In this document: piece after piece, positions 45,819 to 54,539 of the stretch | How the letters are laid out: each line of letters opens with the position of its first letter | Numbering within the stretch: position 1 is the stretch's first letter | From: an uncultured Oscillospiraceae bacterium | GTDB lineage: Bacteria; Bacillota; Clostridia; Oscillospirales; Oscillospiraceae | Direction: 5' to 3' | NCBI GenBank assembly: GCA_902497145.1 | Contig: CABVDR010000007.1 | Location: 1 to 64,000 of the forward strand | Length of the DNA: 64,000 nucleotides | The notes under the pieces: generated by a model | What the model was told of the DNA's origin: nothing | Seen by the model: the letters and a program-made list of their open reading frames with translations, nothing else | Databases searched by the model: none | Position numbers and translations under genes: made by a program

Positions 45819-46424
45819 ATGGAACAGAAAACACCCGGGCTCTCCCTGGAGCCCTTTGACCCGGAGATCTTCCAGCGGGTGTGGCGCAGGGTCATGCCGG
45901 ACCAGGACCTAAGTCCCGTTCTCCCCGCTGTCCCTGCCCTATCACCGGATACCCCTAACAAGCCTTCTCCCCCCGTCTCTCCATGTCCCCCACAGACCTC
46001 CCCTCCAGCCTGTCTGTGCCCCGACTCGGAGAGCTACGCCCCCTGTCTGGAGGAGCTGATGGAGGACACCAAGGGGCTCTCCTGCGCCTATCAGAACGCC
46101 GCCCGCCGCTGCGGCGGCCGCACCGCCCGGCTGCTCAGCAGCCTGCTGCCCAGCCTGGGGCAGGATGCCCGGCGGCTGTGCGCGGCCTACTTTCTCATCA
46201 CCGGCTCCCGGTACACCCCAAAAGGAAACCCCGTCTCCCTGTCCGGGGCCGCCCCCTGGCAGCTGCGCAGCCTCTTTCTGCTGGAGCAGCAGCGGGCCGC
46301 CAAGCTGTCCGACTACGCCGATGGCACCTCGGACGATCCCTGCCTGCGGGAATTGTTCCGGGAGCTGGAGCACGCCGCCCGGCTGCGGGCCGGGCGCATC
46401 CGCGCCCTGCTGGAGCAGATATGA
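45819..46424 (+). CDS. Hypothetical protein with Pro-rich linker and C-terminal helical bundle
   Basis: 201 aa from the ATG at 45819, seven bases after GGAGG; an ATG 18 nt upstream precedes this ribosome site. Residues about 20-65 are Pro/Ser-rich with CPPQTSPPACLCPDSESYAP. The rest is helical: LEELMEDTKGLSCAYQNAAR, LRSLFLLEQQRAAKLSDYAD and LFRELEHAARLRAGRIRALL, a pattern recalling ferritin-like or rubrerythrin-like bundles, but the metal-ligand set is not clear. No signal peptide. Next gene is a hydrolase after 75 nt. Function unknown. Confidence 0.65.
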   Translation: MEQKTPGLSLEPFDPEIFQRVWRRVMPDQDLSPVLPAVPALSPDTPNKPSPPVSPCPPQTSPPACLCPDSESYAPCLEELMEDTKGLSCAYQNAARRCGGRTARLLSSLLPSLGQDARRLCAAYFLITGSRYTPKGNPVSLSGAAPWQLRSLFLLEQQRAAKLSDYADGTSDDPCLRELFRELEHAARLRAGRIRALLEQI

Positions 46425-46499
46425 GCCACCTTGACTATCCTTCTTTCTCTGGGGTAAACTAAGGAAAACAGGCCCTTGGGCCGGAAAGAGGGTAGCAAG

Positions 46500-47435
46500 A
46501 TGGCACAGCTGCGGGAGTTTACCTATCCGTCCAGCGACGGCGTCCACACCATCCACGCCCAGGAGTGGGTTCCCCAGGTCCCGCTCCGGGGCGTGGTGCA
46601 GATCGTCCACGGGGTGGCCGAGCATATGGGCCGCTATGAGCAGGCCGCCGCCTTTCTGGCCCAGCACGGCTATCTGGTGTGCGGGGAGGACCACCTGGGC
46701 CACGGCAAAACCGCCCAGCGGGGGGACGAAGGCTTTTTCGGAGAAAAAGACGGCTGGACCCTGGTCACCCAGGATATCGCCCGCCTGCGTAAGCTTCAGG
46801 GGGAGAAGTACCCTAACCTCCCCTACTTCCTCCTGGGCCACTCCATGGGCTCCTTTCTCACCCGCACCTACCTTATCAACTACCCCAGCACCCTTACCGG
46901 GGCCATTCTCTCCGGTACCGGGCAGGAGAGCGCCCCTCTTATTGCCCTGGGCAAGCTTCTGGCTGGGCTGGAGTGCCGCCGCCTGGGACCCCGGGGTCTC
47001 AGCCCTCTGGTGGACAAGCTGTCTTTGGGGGCCTATAACCGGAAATTTGCCCCCAACCGTACCGGGGCGGACTGGATCTCCCGGGATGAGGCCCAGGTGG
47101 ACGCCTATCTGGCTGACCCATACTGTCAGTACCAGTCCACCGTATCCATGTTCCACGCTATGATGGGGGGGCTTCAGTACATTGCCAAGAAGGAAAATCT
47201 GTCCCGCATGGACACCGCCACCCCAGTCTACTTCTTCTCCGGGGATCAGGACCCGGTGGGGAGTATGGGAAAGGGGGTAAAAAAGGTGGCCCAGATGTTC
47301 CGCCGTGCCGGGTGCCAAGATGTCACCGTCCGCCTCTACCCTGGCGGACGCCACGAGATGTTCCACGAGCGCAACGCCCAGGAGGTATTGGACGATCTGC
47401 TCGCCTGGCTGGAGGCCCACCGCAAAACGCCTTGA
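46500..47435 (+). CDS. Alpha/beta hydrolase, monoacylglycerol lipase/lysophospholipase type
   Basis: 311 aa. Serine hydrolase with oxyanion motif HGVAEHMGRYE, nucleophile elbow LLGHSMGSF, acid in FSGDQDPVG and His in GGRHEMFHE. This PldB-like pattern belongs to enzymes acting on monoacylglycerols or lysophospholipids. No signal peptide. The ATG at 46500 follows GAGGG. It sits downstream of the helical hypothetical gene and could be cotranscribed with it. Confidence 0.88.
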   Translation: MAQLREFTYPSSDGVHTIHAQEWVPQVPLRGVVQIVHGVAEHMGRYEQAAAFLAQHGYLVCGEDHLGHGKTAQRGDEGFFGEKDGWTLVTQDIARLRKLQGEKYPNLPYFLLGHSMGSFLTRTYLINYPSTLTGAILSGTGQESAPLIALGKLLAGLECRRLGPRGLSPLVDKLSLGAYNRKFAPNRTGADWISRDEAQVDAYLADPYCQYQSTVSMFHAMMGGLQYIAKKENLSRMDTATPVYFFSGDQDPVGSMGKGVKKVAQMFRRAGCQDVTVRLYPGGRHEMFHERNAQEVLDDLLAWLEAHRKTP

Positions 47436-47460
47436 CGGGGCCCGCCCTCCGGTTTACAAT
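47432..47460 (+). promoter_or_regulatory. Promoter of the FMN oxidase gene
   Basis: TTGACG (47432-47437, overlapping the preceding stop), 17 nt, TACAAT (47455-47460). Confidence 0.7.
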
Positions 47461-47489
47461 CTTAGGGAAGAAACAAAGGAGGGGTTTTC

Positions 47490-48509
47490 GTGACCTATCA
47501 GGAAGTTCTGGCCGCCGCCCGCACCTGCAGCGGCCCCTATTGCAAAGCCTGCCCGGTGTGCAACGGCAAGGCCTGCGGCAGCACCATGCCTGGCCCTGGC
47601 TCCAAGGGCACCGGCGCCGTGGCAGTGCGCAACTACCAGGCCTGGCAGGAGATCTGCCTCAACATGGACACCATCTGTGAAAATGGCCCGGTGGACACCA
47701 AATTCAACTTTTTCGGTCAGGAGTATGATCTGCCCGTCTTTGCCGGCCCGGTGGGCGCGGTAAATCTCCACTACGGAGACAAGTATAACGACCTGGAGTA
47801 CAACAACATCCTGGTCCCCGCCTGCGCCCAGGCGGGTATCGCCGCCTTCACCGGCGACGGCACCAACCCTGAGGTCTTTACCGCCGCTGCTGCCGCCATC
47901 GGCGCGGCCGGCGGCAAGGGCATCCCCACCGTGAAGCCCTGGGACCGGGACACCCTGTACGCCAAGCTGGACGCTGCCAAGGCCTCCGGCGCCAAGGTGT
48001 TCGCCATGGACATCGACGCGGCTGGCCTGCCCTTCCTGAAGGGCCTCAATCCCCCCGCCGGGTCCAAGACGGTGGCTGAGCTGCGGGAAATCATTGAGTA
48101 CGTAAAGGTACCTTTTATCATCAAGGGTATCATGACCGTCAAGGGCGCCCAGAAGGCCCTGGAGGCTGGCGCCGCTGGCATTGTGGTGTCCAACCACGGC
48201 GGCCGGGTCCAGGACGGCGTTCCCGCCACCGCCAGCGTGCTGCCCGCCATCGCCCAGGCCGTGAAGGGTCAGATGGTGGTGCTGGTGGACGGCGGCATCC
48301 GCACCGGCGTGGACGTGTGCAAGGCTCTGGCCCTGGGGGCCGACGCCTGCATCCTGGCCCGCCCCTATGTCACCGCCGTCTACGGCGGCCAGGCCGAAGG
48401 CGTGAAGGTGCTCACCGACAAGCTGAAAGGCGAGCTCCAGGACACCATGGCCATGTGCGGGGTACATAATCTGAGTGAAATTTCCAGCGAGATGATCTTC
48501 CGGGGATGA
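47490..48509 (+). CDS. FMN-dependent alpha-hydroxy-acid oxidase/dehydrogenase-like protein
   Basis: 339-aa TIM barrel of the lactate oxidase/glycolate oxidase group. FMN and catalytic segments: MDIDAAG, FIIKGIMTVKGAQKAL, SNHGGRVQDG (His/Arg catalytic motif) and LVDGGIRTGVDVCKALALGA. The N-terminus carries five Cys (CSGPYCKACPVCNGKACG), unusual for the aerobic enzymes and possibly a metal or Fe-S site. GTG start after GGAGGGG. In an anaerobe it may use an electron acceptor other than oxygen; substrate unknown. Own promoter and terminator. Confidence 0.85.
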   Translation: MTYQEVLAAARTCSGPYCKACPVCNGKACGSTMPGPGSKGTGAVAVRNYQAWQEICLNMDTICENGPVDTKFNFFGQEYDLPVFAGPVGAVNLHYGDKYNDLEYNNILVPACAQAGIAAFTGDGTNPEVFTAAAAAIGAAGGKGIPTVKPWDRDTLYAKLDAAKASGAKVFAMDIDAAGLPFLKGLNPPAGSKTVAELREIIEYVKVPFIIKGIMTVKGAQKALEAGAAGIVVSNHGGRVQDGVPATASVLPAIAQAVKGQMVVLVDGGIRTGVDVCKALALGADACILARPYVTAVYGGQAEGVKVLTDKLKGELQDTMAMCGVHNLSEISSEMIFRG

Positions 48510-48524
48510 GCCTTCCCCCTTTTT

Positions 48525-48555
48525 CCGGCGCAGGAAAACCTGCGCCGGTTTCTTT
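48525..48555 (+). terminator. Terminator of the FMN oxidase gene
   Basis: Perfect ten-base stem CCGGCGCAGG with CCTGCGCCGG around AAAA, followed by TTTCTTT. Confidence 0.88.
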
Positions 48556-48563
48556 ACTCTTTT

Positions 48564-48613
48564 GGTTGACAATGTAGACCACTCCACGGTATAATAGGTC
48601 TACAAAGTAAACC
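48564..48613 (+). promoter_or_regulatory. BlaI-operon promoter with two mirror-image operators
   Basis: TTGACA (48566-48571), 18 nt, TATAAT (48590-48595). GGTTGACAATGTAGACC (48564-48580) overlaps the -35, and GGTCTACAAAGTAAACC (48597-48613) starts just after the -10; each is close to the reverse complement of the other (14 of 17). Centres are 33 bp apart. The pattern contains the ACA-NN-TGTA core of BlaI/MecI/CopY sites. Confidence 0.8.
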
Positions 48614-48631
48614 ATGAGAGGAGGCAGCAGA

Positions 48632-49003
48632 ATGGAACAGACCCTCACCCACAGCGAGTGGTATGTGATGGACTGCCTGTGGCAGCACAGCCCAAGCACC
48701 GTCATGGAGCTGGTATCCGCCCTTCACGAGAAGGTAGGCTGGGCCAAGAGCACCACCATTACCACCCTGCGGCGCATGGAGGACAAAGGTCTGGTGGCGG
48801 TGGAGGTGCGGGGCCGCACCAAGTATTACACCCCCGCCCTGGAGCGGGAGCAGGCCGTGCGCCGGGAGACCCGCTCCTTCCTGGACCGGGTGTATCAGGG
48901 CAGTGTGGGGCTGATGGTGTCCGCCATGGCCAGCGAAAAAGCTCTGAGCAAGGAAGAGATTGATACCCTGTACGCCATTTTGAAGGAGGCGGAGAAGCAA
49001 TGA
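48632..49003 (+). CDS. BlaI/MecI/CopY-family repressor
   Basis: 123 aa. Winged helix: HSEWYVMDCLWQHSPSTVME and the recognition helix WAKSTTITTLRRMEDKGLV, with a C-terminal dimerisation helix where BlaI is cut by its partner protease. The ATG at 48632 is seven bases after GGAGG. Coupled by a 4-nt ATGA overlap to a BlaR1-type membrane protease. Two operators at the promoter suggest tight autorepression. Confidence 0.92.
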   Translation: MEQTLTHSEWYVMDCLWQHSPSTVMELVSALHEKVGWAKSTTITTLRRMEDKGLVAVEVRGRTKYYTPALEREQAVRRETRSFLDRVYQGSVGLMVSAMASEKALSKEEIDTLYAILKEAEKQ

Positions 49004-51288
49004 ATATCCTGCTGCAATGGTTTGTCACCTCGTCGGTGCTCATTTTGGCGGTGCTGATTCTGCGCCGCCTGCTGGGCGGGCGCATCTCCCCCCGGGTGAA
49101 GTACGCCCTGTGGGCGGTGGTGCTGGTGCGGCTGCTGGTGCCTGTCTCTCCGTTTCCCAGCGTATTCAGTCTCACCGCCGCCCTGGAACCGGTGGAACAA
49201 AACCTGGATCAGCGAATGGACAGCCAGATGGTCTACGCCATTCCCACCCAGATCTACCCCACCTCCCCCGGCACGTTGGAGCCTGGGGAGGCGCCCATCA
49301 TCGACCGCACGGAACACAGCTGGGCGGGCGGCCCCACCTACTACTCCGGCGGAGTGGTCATTGACCAGGAGAGCGCCACCCACTACTATTTCATGATGCC
49401 TCTGGATGAGTTGCTCCTGCTGCTGTGGGGAGCAGGAGGATTGGTGCTGGGACTGGTGCTGCTGCGCTCCAATCTGCGCTTTTCCCACAAACTGCAGGAC
49501 AAGCGGCTGCCCCTGGAGATTACCGGCTGTCCCCGGCCGGTGTACGCCGTGGAGGGACTGTCCTCCCCCTGCCTGTTTGGCCTGTTCTGTCCCTGCATCT
49601 ACCTTACGCCAGACCTGGCCGCCGACAGCCCTTCCCGGGCCCACGTTCTGGCCCACGAGCTGACCCACTACCGCCAAAAGGACCACCTCTGGTCCGCTTT
49701 ACGGTGTGTGGCTCTGGCGCTGCACTGGTATAATCCCCTGGTGTGGCTGGCGGTGTTCCTGTCCAAGCGGGACGGGGAGCTCTCCTGCGACGCGGGAGCG
49801 GTGAAATCCCTGGGTGAGGATGAGCGCATCCCCTATGGCCGCACGCTGGTATCTCTGGTGGCCCGGCGGAGCCGGTGCGCCGGCGACCTGCTGTCCTGCT
49901 CCACCTCCATGGCAGAGGGAAAGGGGAGCATTCAGAACCGCATTGCTCAGCTGGTCAAGCGCCCGGAGACCAAAAAGACCGCCCTGTTCGCCGTGGTGGC
50001 GCTGGCCGCTTTGGCGGTGGTCTTCACCTTTGGAAGCGGTCAAAACCAGCCGGAGGAAAGCATCCAAGACGATGATCCCTCCTATTGGGAGCAGGTCCAA
50101 AACGCCCAGTCCATCCAGTATTCTCCACCCCTTTACTCCAGCGCAGCCTTCCCGGATGCGATTGCCGATGCAGACCTTTTGGAGGAAGCAAAAGGACTGT
50201 TGAATCAGGCCAAAGCCCCTGATTCTTCCACGCTGGATGCCGACTGGACAGAGCCGCTTTTTTCTGCCTCTACCATTTCTCTGGTGAACCCGGATAACAG
50301 CATGTCCCGTTATTACCTGTGCACCTTGGACGGACACGACTACCTGGTCACCCCTGCCCAGCTGAATGCAGAGGAATATACCCCGGTGGCCGTGTTCCCC
50401 CAGGACGCTGGCGTAGTAGAGTCCGCTCTGGCCACTCTGGCCCAGCAGCAGAGCGAGCGCAACGCTGCGGTCTCCTCGGAGGACGCCTCCACCTCCACCC
50501 CTGTCACCGCGCATATGGTGGACCAGGCACAGCGCCTTCAGAACCTGGAGCCGGACCAAATCCAGTCGGTCTACGGCGGTCCCTACCAAAAGGACTCTGA
50601 CCTGGCTAATTCCATCTTAACGACCCTCAAAGAGGAGGCAAAAAATCTGATTCCCACTCCAGAGCCTCAGCTATATGATCTCTACTCCCTCTGGGAGGTC
50701 TATCTCCAGATTGACGAGGAGGATTTTTGGGAACTCAGCGCCGGAACCGTATCTTCCATTGTGGCAGTGCGCATCGATCAGGATACGATTTATTTCCACG
50801 CCCCCAAACTCTATGAGCTGATCCGCCAGTGGTGGACGCCACCGGACAACGCCATCACGGTCACCACTCCCGCTGTCCTCCAGACCATGGAGCAGGTGCT
50901 GGCGGAGGAGAAGGAGGCTGCTCAGGAATCCTCGGAATTTCCCGACGCCTATCGGTCCGCCCAGCTCATCTCCCTCCATCGCCTCGCCTCCTTTGACAAT
51001 CAGGCCGATGGGAGCACCGTAAACATCTACGGCTATGATTCCGGCTTTGTGATGGATGATCTATCCAACATTTCCTGGATAGGCGACGCCTGGGTAGATG
51101 GGCAGATGCTCTACCACCCGGACAACGCCTACCACCACCTCATCACCGTCGAGCAAAACGGGAAAGTAGCCCAGTATGTCACGGTGACCAACGACTTCCC
51201 CCTGGACCCGGAGAGCTATGCATCCCACACCGATTCCCAGCTCTCCCTGGGGGAATACGCAGCCCTCCAGCTGGGATTGAAAGGCTAA
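49000..51288 (+). CDS. BlaR1/MecR1-like M56 membrane protease with a non-PBP extracellular domain
   Basis: 762 aa. N-terminal membrane helices, zinc protease site HELTHYRQKDHLW (His219, Glu220, His223) and SKRDGELSCDAGAV, then a final helix near 325-345. The remaining 415 or so residues lie outside. Unlike BlaR1, this sensor part has no SxxK/SxN/KTG penicillin-binding motifs; it is Gln/Ser/Asp-rich with Trp-containing segments and no recognised fold. The system probably senses an envelope signal and relieves the BlaI-type repressor. It may regulate only itself or distant genes. Terminator follows. Confidence 0.85.
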   Translation: MNILLQWFVTSSVLILAVLILRRLLGGRISPRVKYALWAVVLVRLLVPVSPFPSVFSLTAALEPVEQNLDQRMDSQMVYAIPTQIYPTSPGTLEPGEAPIIDRTEHSWAGGPTYYSGGVVIDQESATHYYFMMPLDELLLLLWGAGGLVLGLVLLRSNLRFSHKLQDKRLPLEITGCPRPVYAVEGLSSPCLFGLFCPCIYLTPDLAADSPSRAHVLAHELTHYRQKDHLWSALRCVALALHWYNPLVWLAVFLSKRDGELSCDAGAVKSLGEDERIPYGRTLVSLVARRSRCAGDLLSCSTSMAEGKGSIQNRIAQLVKRPETKKTALFAVVALAALAVVFTFGSGQNQPEESIQDDDPSYWEQVQNAQSIQYSPPLYSSAAFPDAIADADLLEEAKGLLNQAKAPDSSTLDADWTEPLFSASTISLVNPDNSMSRYYLCTLDGHDYLVTPAQLNAEEYTPVAVFPQDAGVVESALATLAQQQSERNAAVSSEDASTSTPVTAHMVDQAQRLQNLEPDQIQSVYGGPYQKDSDLANSILTTLKEEAKNLIPTPEPQLYDLYSLWEVYLQIDEEDFWELSAGTVSSIVAVRIDQDTIYFHAPKLYELIRQWWTPPDNAITVTTPAVLQTMEQVLAEEKEAAQESSEFPDAYRSAQLISLHRLASFDNQADGSTVNIYGYDSGFVMDDLSNISWIGDAWVDGQMLYHPDNAYHHLITVEQNGKVAQYVTVTNDFPLDPESYASHTDSQLSLGEYAALQLGLKG

Positions 51289-51302
51289 CGGCCTGCAAGG
51301 AC

Positions 51303-51333
51303 CCCCGGCGGCATAAAGCCGCCGGGGTTTTTT
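51303..51333 (+). terminator. Terminator of the BlaI/BlaR1-type operon
   Basis: Ten-base perfect stem CCCCGGCGGC with GCCGCCGGGG around ATAAA, and T6. The 51334-51556 stretch beyond is AT-rich, with no gene seen. Confidence 0.92.
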
Positions 51334-51556
51334 GTGCAATACGCCAATTCACTTTTTTGCTTTATTTCATTAAAAATGGTTCCTGCAGGGCAGAAATGCA
51401 CAATTTTCGACCGTTAAAAAGGCGTATTTCCTCCCTTTCCACGCGTTAAGAAAGTGTTAAAATCGTTGTTTTTTCCCCACCCGGGAAGTATCATTATTAA
51501 CGATCGGAATCGGTTCAATTTAGAATTTTAGAATGCACGTCAGGAGCTTTCTTCAT

Positions 51557-54490
51557 ATGAGTCTTCGCATTGGAATTGACATTGGTTCCACCACCGTGAA
51601 AGTGGTGGTGCTGGATGAACAAAATAAACTGCTGTTCCGCTCCTACGAGCGGCACTACTCCAAGACCCGGGAGCGGGCCTGTGAGACCCTGCACTCCATC
51701 CAGGAGATGCTCCAGGGCAAGCAGGTGAAAATGGTTATCACCGGCTCGGCAGGTCTGGGCGTGGCCAATGCCTCTGGCATTGACTTTGTCCAGGAGGTTT
51801 ACGCCACCGCCGCCGCCGTCAATACATATATTCCCGACACCGACGCCGTCATCGAGCTGGGCGGTGAGGACGCCAAGATCATCTTCTTCGGCGGCGCCCT
51901 GGAGGAGCGGATGAACGGCTCCTGCGCCGGCGGCACCGGTGCCTTCATCGACCAGATGGCCACTCTGATGAACGTCACCGTCAACGAGCTGGATGAGCTG
52001 TCTTTAAAGCACGAGAAGATCTACCCCATCGCCTCCCGCTGCGGCGTGTTTGCCAAGAGCGACATCCAGCCCATCCTGAACCAGGGCGGCCGGAAAGAGG
52101 ACGTGGCCGCCTCCATCTTCCAGGCGGTGGTGGACCAGACCGTGGCCGGCCTGACCCAGGGCCGGGAGCTGAAGGGCAAGATCGTCTTTCTGGGCGGCCC
52201 CCTCCACTTCCTTATGGGCCTGCGGCAGCGCTTTGTGGAGACCCTGAAGCTGGACGAGGCCCACGCCATCTTCCCCGAGGACGGCGACTGCTTTGCCGCC
52301 ATGGGTGCGGCCCTGTGCGCCACCGACTATGAGCCCATCCTCTTTGAGGATGCCCTGAAAAAGCTGGAGGAGAGCGTGGACACCACCACCCTGGTGGACA
52401 CCATGCCCCCCCTGTTCCAGGACGTGACCGAGTACGGCGCGTTCTGCGCCCGGCACAATGCCAAGCGCCCCCCCGAGGTGGATATCTCCAAGTATGAAGG
52501 CCCCGCCTGGCTGGGCATCGACGCAGGTTCCACCACCACCAAGCTGGCCCTCATCACCGAGGACGGCGGCCTGCTGTACACCTACTACCAGTCCAACCAG
52601 GGTAACCCCGTCTCGGTCGTCCTGCCCCAACTCAAGCAGATCTACCAGATGTGCGGCGACCGCATTGAGATCAAGGGCGCGGCGGTCACCGGCTACGGCG
52701 AGGATCTGATTAAAAACGCGTTCTCCTGTGACCTGGGTCTGGTGGAGACGGTAGCCCACTACAAGGCCGCCGCCCACTTCAACCCCGACGTGGACTTTAT
52801 CATCGACATCGGCGGTCAGGACATGAAGTGCTTTAAAATCCGCAACGGCGCGGTGGACTCCATTATGCTCAACGAGGCCTGTTCCTCCGGCTGCGGCTCC
52901 TTCATTGAGACCTTTGCCAAGGCCCTGGGCTACTCCATCGCCGACTTTGCCAAGATGGGCCTGTTTGCCAAGCACCCGGTAAACCTGGGCAGCCGCTGCA
53001 CCGTGTTTATGAACTCCAGCGTGAAGCAGGCTCAGAAGGACGGCGCCAGTGTGGAGGACATCTCCGCAGGTCTGTCCATCTCCATCGTGAAGAACGCCAT
53101 CTACAAGGTCATCCGGGCCGCCAGTGCCGACGATCTGGGCAAGCACATTGTGGTCCAGGGCGGCACCTTCCACAACGACGCGGTGCTCCGGGCCTTTGAG
53201 CTAGAGCTGGGCCGGGATGTTACCCGCCCCACCATCGCCGGCATCATGGGCGCCTTCGGCGCGGCCCTGGCTGCCCGGGATCTCCACCTGGAGCACAGCG
53301 GCATCCTCAACGCCAAGGCGCTGGAGAAATTCACCCACGTGGCAAAGCCCGCCACCTGCGGCCTGTGCACCAACCACTGCTCTCTCACCATCAACACCTT
53401 CGACGGCGGACGGCGCTTCGTCTCCGGCAACCGCTGTTCCCGCCCCCTGGGCGAGGAGCCCAGCCACCTGCCTGACCTGATGCGCTATAAGTACGGAAAA
53501 CTCCGCGCCCTTCACGGCAAGGGGCAGGGAGACGGCTCCCGGGGCAAGATCGGCATTCCCTTCGGGCTCAACATGTACGAGAACCTACCCTTCTGGTTTG
53601 AGCTGTTCACCCGCCTGAACTTTGAGGTGGTCCTCTCCCCCGAGTCCTCCCGCAAGCTCTATTTAAAGGGTCAGCGCACCATCCCCTCGGACACGGTGTG
53701 TTATCCCGCCAAGCTGCTCCACGGCCATGTGGAGGCCCTGGTGGAGGCAGGGGTGGACGCCATCTTCTATCCCTGCATGCCCTACAACTTCAACGAGGGC
53801 GTCAGCGACAACAACTATAACTGTCCCGTGGTGGCCTACTACCCCGAGCTGCTGGCCGCCAACGTCCCCAACCTGAAAAAGGTCCGCTACTTAAATCCCT
53901 ACTTTGGCCTGCACCGTCCCAAGGACTTTGAGCGCAAGGCCAGCGAGTGGTTCTTCAACGAGTTCCAGGTGCCCAAGCGAGAGACTGTGGCCGCTGCCAA
54001 GGCCGCCTATGCCGCTTACGACGCCTACAAGGAGGACCTGCGCTCCACCGGCCGCGCCTACATTGAGCAGGCCCGTGCCGAGGACCGGCCCATTCTGGTG
54101 GTGGCCGGACGGCCTTACCACATGGATCCGGAGATCAACCACGGCATCAACGACCTGATTACCTCCTTCGGCTTCATCCTGGTCACCGAGGACGCGGTAG
54201 CCTACCTGGAGGATAAGGCCCCCCGCCATGTGCTCAACCAGTGGACCTACCACGCCCGTATGTACAATGCGGCCCGGTACGTGTGCACCCAGGAGGACAT
54301 GGAGCTCATTCAGCTGGTCTCCTTCGGCTGCGGCATCGACGCCATCACCGGCGACGAGATGCGCTCCATCCTGGAGCAAGGCGGCAAGCTCTATACCCAG
54401 CTGAAGATTGACGACATCAGCAACCTGGGCGCGGTGCGTATCCGTATCCGGTCCCTGATGGCCGCCATTGACGCCCGCAAGGCCCAGTAA
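51557..54490 (+). CDS. 2-hydroxyacyl-CoA dehydratase activase-related ATPase (BadF/BcrA type, two ATPase domains plus DUF2229)
   Basis: 977 aa. Two ASKHA ATPase domains: GIDIGSTTVKVVVL with GSCAGGTGAFIDQMA, and GIDAGSTTTKLALI (about residue 320) with NEACSSGCGSFIETFA, the Cys being a 4Fe-4S ligand between subunits in activases. The C-terminal third is DUF2229-like with a further Cys cluster CGLCTNHCSLTI. Such proteins use ATP to push electrons onto dehydratases or reductases. The ATG at 51557 follows AGGAG; an upstream ATG is less likely. Followed by a separate 445-aa gene that is fused in many relatives. Substrate unknown. Confidence 0.88.
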   Translation: MSLRIGIDIGSTTVKVVVLDEQNKLLFRSYERHYSKTRERACETLHSIQEMLQGKQVKMVITGSAGLGVANASGIDFVQEVYATAAAVNTYIPDTDAVIELGGEDAKIIFFGGALEERMNGSCAGGTGAFIDQMATLMNVTVNELDELSLKHEKIYPIASRCGVFAKSDIQPILNQGGRKEDVAASIFQAVVDQTVAGLTQGRELKGKIVFLGGPLHFLMGLRQRFVETLKLDEAHAIFPEDGDCFAAMGAALCATDYEPILFEDALKKLEESVDTTTLVDTMPPLFQDVTEYGAFCARHNAKRPPEVDISKYEGPAWLGIDAGSTTTKLALITEDGGLLYTYYQSNQGNPVSVVLPQLKQIYQMCGDRIEIKGAAVTGYGEDLIKNAFSCDLGLVETVAHYKAAAHFNPDVDFIIDIGGQDMKCFKIRNGAVDSIMLNEACSSGCGSFIETFAKALGYSIADFAKMGLFAKHPVNLGSRCTVFMNSSVKQAQKDGASVEDISAGLSISIVKNAIYKVIRAASADDLGKHIVVQGGTFHNDAVLRAFELELGRDVTRPTIAGIMGAFGAALAARDLHLEHSGILNAKALEKFTHVAKPATCGLCTNHCSLTINTFDGGRRFVSGNRCSRPLGEEPSHLPDLMRYKYGKLRALHGKGQGDGSRGKIGIPFGLNMYENLPFWFELFTRLNFEVVLSPESSRKLYLKGQRTIPSDTVCYPAKLLHGHVEALVEAGVDAIFYPCMPYNFNEGVSDNNYNCPVVAYYPELLAANVPNLKKVRYLNPYFGLHRPKDFERKASEWFFNEFQVPKRETVAAAKAAYAAYDAYKEDLRSTGRAYIEQARAEDRPILVVAGRPYHMDPEINHGINDLITSFGFILVTEDAVAYLEDKAPRHVLNQWTYHARMYNAARYVCTQEDMELIQLVSFGCGIDAITGDEMRSILEQGGKLYTQLKIDDISNLGAVRIRIRSLMAAIDARKAQ

Positions 54491-54539
54491 ATCTACTTCC
54501 CCTACGTGACTACGTTTAATTTAGAAAGGAAACATCTCT

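Noticed and set aside
51400..51480. Rex-like site (GTTAA repeats) before the activase gene
   Set aside because: The repeats are direct rather than palindromic and do not match the Rex dyad.
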